Below, one piece after another: positions 23,876 through 29,779 of a DNA stretch of 29,779 nucleotides (within the stretch, counting starts at the first letter, position 1; every line of letters starts with the position of its first letter). The stretch is from UBA7398 sp964597305 (GTDB taxonomy: Bacteria > Actinomycetota > Actinomycetes > Nanopelagicales > Nanopelagicaceae), in contig CAZQWU010000014.1 in NCBI GenBank assembly GCA_964597305.1, positions 1-29,779 of the forward strand. Direction: 5' to 3'. A program made the position numbers and the translations under genes. Under the pieces are notes generated by a model that worked only from the letters and a program-made list of their open reading frames with translations, was not told the origin of the DNA and searched no databases.

Positions 23876-24868
23876 ATGACTCTCGCCATGGATAAAGTTG
23901 TCATCGCAGTGCCGAGCGCTATCCCCATGGTGGCAATTACGGGACCTGCCGATTCTTATCTTCGGCAATGTGAAGCAGCATTTCCAGAATTAACGATCAC
24001 GGTTCGAGGTAACGAATTTATCGTCCGTGGTGACGAGCACCTTATTCAAACGTTAAGAACATTGATAAACGAACTGATTGCAGTCGTTCGCGCAGGACAG
24101 GATTTATCGGACGATGCAGTTCGACGGTCCATCGCAATGGTTGTAACGGGTTCAGGTGAGCGACCTGCGGAAGTACTCTCGTTAAATATTCTCAGTAATC
24201 GTGGAAAAACGATTCGACCAAAGACTGCCAATCAAAAACGTTATGTTGAAGCGATAGATCGCAACACGATTACTTTTGGAATTGGCCCAGCAGGAACAGG
24301 TAAAACGTATCTGGCGATGGCAAAGGCAGTACAGGCCCTTCAAGCAAAACAGGTCAATCGCATCATTTTGACTCGACCAGCAGTTGAAGCTGGTGAACGA
24401 CTTGGTTTCTTACCAGGAACGTTGCACGAAAAAATTGATCCTTATCTGCGTCCACTCTTTGATGCCTTGCACGATATGGTCGATCCAGATGCCATTCCGC
24501 GATTGATGTCAGCAGGAACAATCGAAGTTGCGCCGCTTGCGTATATGCGTGGTCGAACTTTGAATGATTCCTTTATTATTTTGGATGAAGCGCAAAATAC
24601 CTCTCCCGAGCAGATGAAAATGTTTCTCACCAGACTTGGTTTTGGCTCGAAAATGGTTGTCACTGGAGATGTCACGCAGGTCGATCTGCCAGGAAATGTT
24701 CAATCGGGACTTCGCATCGTTAATGGCATATTAGACGGCGTAGAAGATATTGCGTTCCTTGAACTTACCTCTGATGACGTGGTTCGCCATCGCCTGGTAA
24801 GCCATATCGTTGATGCATACGCAGCCTGGGATAGTCGATCACTTCGCCATGTCCATCGAAATAACTAA
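23876..24868 (+). CDS. phoH: PhoH-like ATPase
   Basis: This 330-residue cytoplasmic P-loop ATPase, predicted to act on RNA, has an N-terminal KH-like region (about 18-75, TVRGNEFIVRGDE), Walker A GPAGTGKT (137-144) and Walker B FIILDEAQN (233-241), followed by GDVTQVDLP. This is the PhoH (YbeZ) type usually found with ybeY, with which it is thought to work in RNA maturation. The phoH end overlaps the ybeY start by 20 nt, supporting co-expression. The start at 23876 has no good Shine-Dalgarno; a short out-of-frame ATG at 23872 lies just before it. Confidence 0.94.
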   Translation: MTLAMDKVVIAVPSAIPMVAITGPADSYLRQCEAAFPELTITVRGNEFIVRGDEHLIQTLRTLINELIAVVRAGQDLSDDAVRRSIAMVVTGSGERPAEVLSLNILSNRGKTIRPKTANQKRYVEAIDRNTITFGIGPAGTGKTYLAMAKAVQALQAKQVNRIILTRPAVEAGERLGFLPGTLHEKIDPYLRPLFDALHDMVDPDAIPRLMSAGTIEVAPLAYMRGRTLNDSFIILDEAQNTSPEQMKMFLTRLGFGSKMVVTGDVTQVDLPGNVQSGLRIVNGILDGVEDIAFLELTSDDVVRHRLVSHIVDAYAAWDSRSLRHVHRNN

Positions 24869-25292
24869 TTTGGCGCAATCTTCGTGCGACGAGAATGCGC
24901 TCATCTCGTTAACGAAGTTTGCGCTGAAAGCGATGGGTGTTCACCCTGATTCTGAACTTTCCATTTCTCTTGTCGACGAGGCAGAGATGAGTTCGCTCCA
25001 TATGCAATGGATGGATGAACCTGGTCCGACTGATGTTCTTTCGTTTCCGATGGATGAAGTCAAACCTCACTCCGCCGCTTCCGGACCTGCGCTCATCGGT
25101 GACATCGTGCTCTGCCCAACAGTTGCGCAACGCCAAGCAGAGGTCGCAGGACATAGTATGCAAGCCGAATTGGAATTACTCACAGCCCATGGAGTGCTTC
25201 ATCTATTGGGGTATGACCATGCAGAGCTCGACGCTGAACGCGAAATGTTTGGGCTGCAAGACCAATTATTAACACAGTGGCGAGCACAATGA
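24849..25292 (+). CDS. ybeY: Endoribonuclease YbeY (rRNA maturation factor)
   Basis: YbeY is a zinc-dependent endoribonuclease involved in 16S 3'-end processing and ribosome quality control. The 147-residue protein has the metal motif H-G-V-L-H-L-L-G-Y-D-H with H114, H118 and H124, and the conserved TDVLSFPMDE and IGDIVLCP segments. The start at 24849 (MSIEITN) is chosen for family fit. A longer reading from 24810 would reach further into phoH and add an unconserved 13-residue segment. It overlaps phoH by 20 nt and the next gene by 4 nt (ATGA). Confidence 0.95.
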   Translation: MSIEITNLAQSSCDENALISLTKFALKAMGVHPDSELSISLVDEAEMSSLHMQWMDEPGPTDVLSFPMDEVKPHSAASGPALIGDIVLCPTVAQRQAEVAGHSMQAELELLTAHGVLHLLGYDHAELDAEREMFGLQDQLLTQWRAQ

Positions 25293-26581
25293 ACGTCATT
25301 CAGATTCTCGATGTTGCGCTTCTTTTACTCTTCGCAGGATTTCTTGCCGGCAGTGAATCTGCGATCAACTCCATTTCTCGAGTCGCCATCGATGTCATTG
25401 AAGAGCGTCATCCGTTACGCGCGATGAAAATAAAAAAAGTTGTGAGTGAGCCTGCTCGATATCTCAATGTATTGCTCTTTGTTCGCAAAGGATGCGAACT
25501 TACCGCAACTGTTCTTGTTGCTCAGTCACTTCTCAATACCTATACCAATCATGCGCTTGCACTCTCGATTGCCATTATTGTCATGCTATTACTGTCCTAT
25601 GTTGTTGTAGGTGTCGGCCCACGCACCTTGGCAAAACAACATGCCTCGCGGTGGATTCTTCCGGCCACTCTAAGCGCGCGAATTTTGGCGACCATATTAG
25701 GTCCAGTAACTCGTGCGCTGATTGCCATTGGCAACGCCATAACACCAGGTAAAGGTTTTAAAACTGGACCATTTGCGAATGAAGAAGAACTTCGCGATTT
25801 AGTAGATCAAGCACACGAAAGTGGCTTAGTTGAAGAATCAGAACACGAAATGATCCACTCTGTTTTTGAGCTAGGCGAGACAATCGTTCGTGAACTGATG
25901 GTTCCACGAACTGAAATGGTCTGGATCGAGCGGAGTAAGACGCTTCGACAGGCGCTCTCACTCGCTTTACGTTCTGGGTTTAGTCGAATACCGGTGATAG
26001 ATGAAAATCTTGATTCCATTATCGGAATCACGTATGTAAAAGATTTAGCGATGCGAAGTCATGAATATCATGAAGCCGAACATACTGAACGGGTCGATCA
26101 ACATTTGCGACCAGCAACTTTTGTTCCTGAAACCAAATCTGCTTCAGAACTCCTGAAAGAGATGCAACGGGATCAAATTCACCTTGCCATTGTCGTCGAT
26201 GAATATGGCGGCACAGCAGGACTCATCACCATTGAGGATATTTTGGAAGAGATCGTCGGCGAAATTGCCGATGAATACGATGACGATAACGATGAAATTG
26301 AATGGATCAATGGCGATACAGCGCGTGTTTCTGCCCGTTTACATCTCGAAGATCTCGCTGAACATTTGAAAATTGAATTGACCGAAGATGAACAAGAAGA
26401 TGTCGACACGATTGGCGGATATATGGCCAAAATACTTGGTCGCGTGCCAATTCCAGGAAGTACTGTTGCATTACATGGTTGGCAAATCACTGCAGAACGA
26501 ATTGTTGGACGACGCCATCGCATCGGGACCGTGTTAATTACCCGAAATTCATCAGATGAAGTCGTTAAAGAATCTCTGTAA
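25289..26581 (+). CDS. Hemolysin-family membrane protein with DUF21/CNNM, CBS pair and CorC domains
   Basis: This is a probable divalent-cation (magnesium or cobalt) transport or efflux protein; the name hemolysin is historical. The 430-residue protein has an N-terminal DUF21/CNNM membrane domain (about 1-185, helices near 8-20, 90-108 and 125-148), a pair of CBS domains (about 205-335, with MVPRTEM, FSRIPVI and VVDEYGGTAGLITIEDILEE segments), an acidic linker and a CorC_HlyC domain (about 338-420). The start at 25289 forms an ATGA overlap with the ybeY stop. In many actinobacteria era follows this gene; here it is an FAH-family enzyme. Confidence 0.93.
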   Translation: MNVIQILDVALLLLFAGFLAGSESAINSISRVAIDVIEERHPLRAMKIKKVVSEPARYLNVLLFVRKGCELTATVLVAQSLLNTYTNHALALSIAIIVMLLLSYVVVGVGPRTLAKQHASRWILPATLSARILATILGPVTRALIAIGNAITPGKGFKTGPFANEEELRDLVDQAHESGLVEESEHEMIHSVFELGETIVRELMVPRTEMVWIERSKTLRQALSLALRSGFSRIPVIDENLDSIIGITYVKDLAMRSHEYHEAEHTERVDQHLRPATFVPETKSASELLKEMQRDQIHLAIVVDEYGGTAGLITIEDILEEIVGEIADEYDDDNDEIEWINGDTARVSARLHLEDLAEHLKIELTEDEQEDVDTIGGYMAKILGRVPIPGSTVALHGWQITAERIVGRRHRIGTVLITRNSSDEVVKESL

Positions 26582-26587
26582 TAGAAT
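26582..26587 (+). promoter_or_regulatory. Candidate -10 box for a leaderless FAH-family transcript
   Basis: TAGAAT, a near-ideal -10, begins right after the upstream stop codon and ends exactly 6 nt before the ATG at 26594. No Shine-Dalgarno is present and no convincing -35 was found. Confidence 0.45.
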
Positions 26588-26593
26588 TCCATA

Positions 26594-27499
26594 ATGCGTA
26601 TCGTGCGCTTTGCGCCACCAGCGGGGTCGCCACTGGGAACAGATCCTCATTTCGGAATCCTTGAAGGNNNNNNNNNNNNNNNNNNNNNNNNNNNNNNNNN
26701 NNNNNNNNNNNNNNNNNNNNNNNNNNNNNNNNNNNNNNNNNNNNNNNNNNNNNNNNNNNNNNNNNNNCTTGAAGGTAATGGAAGCGAGGCGATGATCCGT
26801 GCGATTGCAAGCGATCCTCTCTACGCGGGAATTCACGCACTCGATACGCAGGTACGGCTCGCCGATGTCAGACTCTTAGCGCCAGTTATTCCGCGAAGCA
26901 AAGTTGTTTGTGTGGGGAAAAATTATGTTGACCATGCTCGAGAAACTGGCAGTGAAGTGCCGGATGAACCACTCATTTTTATTAAACCCAACACATCTGT
27001 TGTTGGACCAGGAGAAGTTATTCATTGGCCATTAATGAGTTCACAGGTAGATCACGAAGGTGAACTTGCTGTTGTTATCAGCAAGATATGTAAAGAAGTA
27101 CCTCGCCAAAAAGCGAAGGATGTAATTTTTGGATACACCATCGCCAACGATGTTACCGCTCGTGATTTACAGAAAAAAGATGGACAATGGACGCGTGCTA
27201 AAGGGTTTGACACCTTCTGTCCGCTTGGTCCATGGATTGATACGGATTTTGAAGTTGCAGAACAATCTATTACCGCATCGGTCAATGGCGAAATCAAACA
27301 ATCGGCCAAACTTTCAGACATGGTTTTTAAAGTTCCCGAGATTATTGAATTTGTTACCTCAGTGATGACCCTTCTTCCAGGCGATGTGATTCTCACTGGA
27401 ACTCCAGCGGGAATTGGCCCCATGAAAAGTGGTGGAACAGTTACTGTTGCTATTTCAGGTCTAGGTGAACTCACCAATAGAGTAGGCGAGCGGGTGTAA
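26594..27499 (+). CDS. Fumarylacetoacetate hydrolase-family protein (interrupted by a 100-N gap)
   Basis: This is an FAH-superfamily enzyme, related to acylpyruvases and 2-hydroxyhepta-2,4-diene-1,7-dioate isomerases that act on beta-diketo or 2-oxo acids with a divalent metal. After the gap the core is clear: VVCVGKNYVDHA, the metal ligands in VDHEGELAVVI, GYTIANDVTARDLQ, KGFDTFCPLGPWI and GDVILTGTPAGIG. The N-terminal part before the gap (MRIVRFAPPAG...FGILEG) is also family-like. CTTGAAGG occurs on both sides of the N run; joining the flanks through one copy keeps the frame and gives about 265 residues, a normal length. The stop overlaps the gltX ATG (TAATG), so it is probably co-translated with gltX, an arrangement common in actinobacteria. 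Physiological substrate unknown. Confidence 0.9.
   Translation: MRIVRFAPPAGSPLGTDPHFGILEXXXXXXXXXXXXXXXXXXXXXXXXXXXXXXXXXXLEGNGSEAMIRAIASDPLYAGIHALDTQVRLADVRLLAPVIPRSKVVCVGKNYVDHARETGSEVPDEPLIFIKPNTSVVGPGEVIHWPLMSSQVDHEGELAVVISKICKEVPRQKAKDVIFGYTIANDVTARDLQKKDGQWTRAKGFDTFCPLGPWIDTDFEVAEQSITASVNGEIKQSAKLSDMVFKVPEIIEFVTSVMTLLPGDVILTGTPAGIGPMKSGGTVTVAISGLGELTNRVGERV
26660..26775 (+). other. 100-N scaffold gap flanked by an identical 8-mer
   Basis: The N run is 26668-26767. CTTGAAGG ends the left flank (26660-26667) and opens the right flank (26768-26775). The gap lies inside the FAH-family gene and probably represents overlapping contig ends rather than missing DNA. Confidence 0.9.
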
Positions 27500-28953
27500 T
27501 GATGACGAGAGAAATTCGAACTCGATTCGCGCCATCACCAACTGGTGACCTTCATGTTGGCAATATCAGAACGGCTTTATTTGATTGGGCTTATGCTCGC
27601 CATACAGGTGGCAAACTTATATTTCGCATCGAAGATACAGATCGCGAACGAGTTACCGACGAATATATTTCGGCTGCGATAGAGACGCTGAAGTGGCTCG
27701 GTATTAATTGGGATGAAGGACCTGAAGTAGGCGGTCCGCATGGACCCTATTTACAATCACAGCGACTTGATATTTATGCACAGTGGGCAGCCACATTTCT
27801 TGCCAACGGCGATGCTTATCACTGTTACTGCAGCACGGAAGAGTTGGAGGCGCGCCGAGAAGCGCAACGCGCAGCAAATCGTGCACCTGGGTATGACGGT
27901 GCGTGTCGAAATCTCAACCAGGATCAGATTCAGAATTTTGTTGCGCAAGGTCGCAGACCAGTCATTCGAATGCGAATGCCCGATGGCGAAACTCGTTTTA
28001 CCGATGTCATTCGAGGTGAAGTGGTTTTTGACCATAAATTCGTGCCAGATTTTGTTCTTGCCAGAGCCGATGGCTCACCGCTTTATACCTTGGCAGTCGC
28101 AGTTGATGATGTATTAATGCAGGTAACTCACATTCTTCGAGGTGAGGATCTCCTCTCATCAACACCGCGACAGATCCGTGTTTATCAAGCGATGGGAGTT
28201 AAACCAGAAGACTTCCCAATATTTGCTCATTTGCCCTTTGTGATGGGACAGGACAATACAAAGTTATCAAAAAGAAATGGTGAAGTTTCCATTGCCTGGT
28301 ACCGCGAACAAGGATTCTTGCCGGAAGCAATCTGTAATTATTTAGCGTTGCTCGGTTGGTCACCAGGTGATGATCGAGAAAATATTACGATGCAAGAACT
28401 CATCGATCTGTTCACAGTGGATCGTGTCAATAGCTCGCCAGCCCGATTTGATATGAAGAAACTCGAAGCCATCAATGGCGACAAAATTCGCGCCCTCACC
28501 ATCGATGATTTTCTTGCCCGAGCACTTCCCTTTGTCATCAAAGCAGGGATCATTACTGGCAACGAGAGCGAGAAAGCCGTAATCCGCTCTGTTTTACCCA
28601 TTATCCAAGAGCGAATTGCCACGCTCTCGGAAATTCCTCAGATGGTGAAATTCCTCTTTGGTGAAGGTGTCGACATCGACCCAGAATCTCGCGCCAAAAT
28701 TTCTGATCAAACCTCACGCGATCTGCTCACACGAACAATTCCTGTTCTCGAAAACCTCACGGAATGGAACCATGGTTCGATAGAAGCAGCGCTGCGAACG
28801 CTTCTCATTGATGAGATGGGATTAAAACCAAGGATCGCTTTTGGCGCAGTGCGCATTGCTATTACTGGTAGCCACATATCACCGCCTCTTTTTGAATCTA
28901 TGGAACTTCTCGGCAAAAATCGAGCACTTTCACGGATAAAATCAGCACTCTAA
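27499..28953 (+). CDS. gltX: Glutamyl-tRNA synthetase (probably non-discriminating)
   Basis: This class I synthetase charges tRNA-Glu with glutamate (EC 6.1.1.17). The 484-residue protein has the HIGH motif as HVGN (19-22, in PSPTGDLHVGNIRTALFD), the FRIEDTD segment, and KMSKS as KLSKR (255-259), with a helical anticodon-binding C-terminal region. Actinobacteria generally lack glutaminyl-tRNA synthetase, so this enzyme probably also misacylates tRNA-Gln for GatCAB to amidate; that is family knowledge and not visible here. A tRNA-Gln gene lies about 770 nt downstream. The start overlaps the FAH-gene stop; the next codon is also ATG, so either Met may be used. Confidence 0.97.
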   Translation: MMTREIRTRFAPSPTGDLHVGNIRTALFDWAYARHTGGKLIFRIEDTDRERVTDEYISAAIETLKWLGINWDEGPEVGGPHGPYLQSQRLDIYAQWAATFLANGDAYHCYCSTEELEARREAQRAANRAPGYDGACRNLNQDQIQNFVAQGRRPVIRMRMPDGETRFTDVIRGEVVFDHKFVPDFVLARADGSPLYTLAVAVDDVLMQVTHILRGEDLLSSTPRQIRVYQAMGVKPEDFPIFAHLPFVMGQDNTKLSKRNGEVSIAWYREQGFLPEAICNYLALLGWSPGDDRENITMQELIDLFTVDRVNSSPARFDMKKLEAINGDKIRALTIDDFLARALPFVIKAGIITGNESEKAVIRSVLPIIQERIATLSEIPQMVKFLFGEGVDIDPESRAKISDQTSRDLLTRTIPVLENLTEWNHGSIEAALRTLLIDEMGLKPRIAFGAVRIAITGSHISPPLFESMELLGKNRALSRIKSAL

Positions 28954-28976
28954 TCCCACGCTTGTAAGGAGATTCC

Positions 28977-29669
28977 ATGAAGAAATTGATTGCGTTACTT
29001 GTGACATTAGGGTTAACGTCATTGGCTTTCGCATCTCCTGGGAATGCAGCAACACCAAGTCGTCATATCACCATTACCGCCACAGGCACTGTCAAGGTAA
29101 CACCAGATGCGGTGCGAATTAATTCCACCGTCTCGGTGGTGTCGTCTTCTGCGACAGCCGCAAAGTCGGAGAGCTCTAAAGTATCGTCAGCAGTACGAAC
29201 TGCATTATTAGCCAATGGAATTTTGGCAAAAGATATCAAGAGCCAAAATCTCACGGTGTATCCGGAATATACATATAACGGAACGACCTCAACACTCACG
29301 GGGTATCGAGCAAGTCAAAGTTTTGAAATAGTGGTTGTCAAAGCAGAAAATGCGGGTGCGGTTGTTGATGCCATAGTGAAAGCTGGTGGTGATTCATTGC
29401 AGATAAATGCGGTGACTCCATTTGTTACCGATAATGCTGCGGCATCACTGTCAGCGCGTCAAGCAGCGGTTAAAAACGCTAAAGCAAAAGCACTTTCATA
29501 TGCTTCGCTTTTAGGCGTGAAACTTGGCAACGTGATGTATCTCGTTGAAAATTCTGCGCCAACGTATACACCACTCTATGGAGTTGCAAAGGCTGAAGAT
29601 TCAACCTCAATAGATCTTGGCCAACAGGATGTCACTATTTCTATTACCGTTCAGTGGGCGCTCAAGTAA
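28977..29669 (+). CDS. Secreted SIMPL-domain (DUF541) protein
   Basis: This 230-residue exported protein has a signal peptide (MKKLIALLVTLGLTSLAFAS, probable cleavage after the PGNAA stretch near residue 25). The SIMPL/DUF541 fold follows, seen in ITATGTVKVTPDAVRINSTV, the NGILAKDIKSQNLTVYPEY segment, GYRASQSFEIVV, and a late AKALSYASLLGVKLGNV helix. Members of this family (for example E. coli YggE) are periplasmic or surface proteins linked to stress; the biochemical role is not established. There is no lipobox cysteine. AAGGAG 7 nt before the ATG is a standard ribosome site. It lies between gltX and a tRNA-Gln gene. Confidence 0.9.
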   Translation: MKKLIALLVTLGLTSLAFASPGNAATPSRHITITATGTVKVTPDAVRINSTVSVVSSSATAAKSESSKVSSAVRTALLANGILAKDIKSQNLTVYPEYTYNGTTSTLTGYRASQSFEIVVVKAENAGAVVDAIVKAGGDSLQINAVTPFVTDNAAASLSARQAAVKNAKAKALSYASLLGVKLGNVMYLVENSAPTYTPLYGVAKAEDSTSIDLGQQDVTISITVQWALK

Positions 29670-29682
29670 AACAACGGTTTAA

Positions 29683-29715
29683 TTGACGCTATCCTTTATC
29701 CACTTGTTTTACCCT
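29683..29715 (+). promoter_or_regulatory. Possible tRNA-Gln promoter
   Basis: TTGACG (29683-29688) is a good -35 and TACCCT (29710-29715) a good -10 that would start transcription about 5 nt before the tRNA, but the 21-nt spacing is too long for a standard promoter. A -10 at 17 nt (GTTTTA) would be poor. Listed with low confidence. Confidence 0.25.
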
Positions 29716-29723
29716 AAAACAAG
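29703..29723 (+). terminator. 8-bp hairpin between the SIMPL gene and tRNA-Gln
   Basis: CTTGTTTT-ACCCT-AAAACAAG is a perfect inverted repeat ending 3 nt before the tRNA. The stem is AT-rich and there is no T-run after it, so it may be a weak terminator for the SIMPL gene, a processing signal, or coincidence. It overlaps the candidate -10 box of the tRNA. Confidence 0.35.
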
Positions 29724-29726
29724 CAG

Positions 29727-29779
29727 TGGGGTATGGGGTAATTGGCAGCCCATCTGATTCTGGTTCAGATTGTCTAGGT
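29727..29779 (+). tRNA. tRNA-Gln(CTG), 3' end beyond the window
   Basis: The acceptor arm begins TGGGGTA, a common start of bacterial tRNA-Gln. The D-stem GGGT/GCCC and the anticodon stem TCTGA/TCAGA pair fully. The 7-nt loop TTCTGGT puts CTG at positions 34-36, which reads the glutamine codon CAG. The window ends in the T-stem (TAGGT). The neighbourhood with gltX supports the identity. Confidence 0.9.

Overview
The window looks like chromosomal DNA of a low-GC planktonic actinomycete, most plausibly a freshwater acI-type lineage (Ca. Nanopelagicales). This is inference. It rests on the actinobacterial gene order leuS ... comEA-comEC-holA-rpsT-lepA-hemW-hrcA-dnaJ-rsmE-HIT-phoH-ybeY-CBS protein, a GTP-type PEP carboxykinase, base composition that looks AT-rich for an actinomycete (judged by eye, not computed), and very tight gene packing. 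Two runs of exactly 100 N (17387-17486 and 26668-26767) show that this is a scaffolded draft assembly.

Left third, minus strand: a branched-chain amino-acid-type ABC importer (livH-livM-livG-livF, 3492 down to 116) with overlapping junctions, followed by the first codons of another gene at the window edge (perhaps its binding protein). A small plus-strand gene of unknown function (3600-3953) follows. A second minus-strand operon (9032 down to 3974) encodes a polar-amino-acid-type ABC importer (lipoprotein binding protein, permease, ATPase) and then two paralogous aldo/keto reductases. The first of these carries a C-terminal RidA-like domain. This importer plus AKR-RidA plus AKR set is the least ordinary part of the window and may be a small uptake-and-conversion module whose substrate is unknown.

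Middle and right, plus strand: pckG and leuS, then comEA-comEC (DNA uptake), holA (clamp loader delta), rpsT, lepA, hemW, a short hrcA, dnaJ, rsmE, a HIT protein, phoH, ybeY, a CNNM/CBS membrane protein, an FAH-family enzyme, gltX, a secreted SIMPL-domain protein and the first 53 bases of tRNA-Gln(CTG). Most neighbours overlap by 1-4 nt (TAATG, TGATG, TAGTG, ATGA or GTGA junctions), suggesting long translationally coupled operons.

Notable points: three genes (AKR-RidA, leuS, the FAH enzyme) have a -10-like hexamer exactly 6 nt before ATG and no Shine-Dalgarno, suggesting leaderless mRNAs. HrcA lacks about 90-100 residues from its middle. Both N gaps are bounded by identical sequence on the two sides, so they are probably overlapping contig ends rather than missing DNA. 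Short 13-18 bp tandem duplications recur at gene starts and ends. No insertion sequence, prophage, CRISPR array or rRNA gene was seen.
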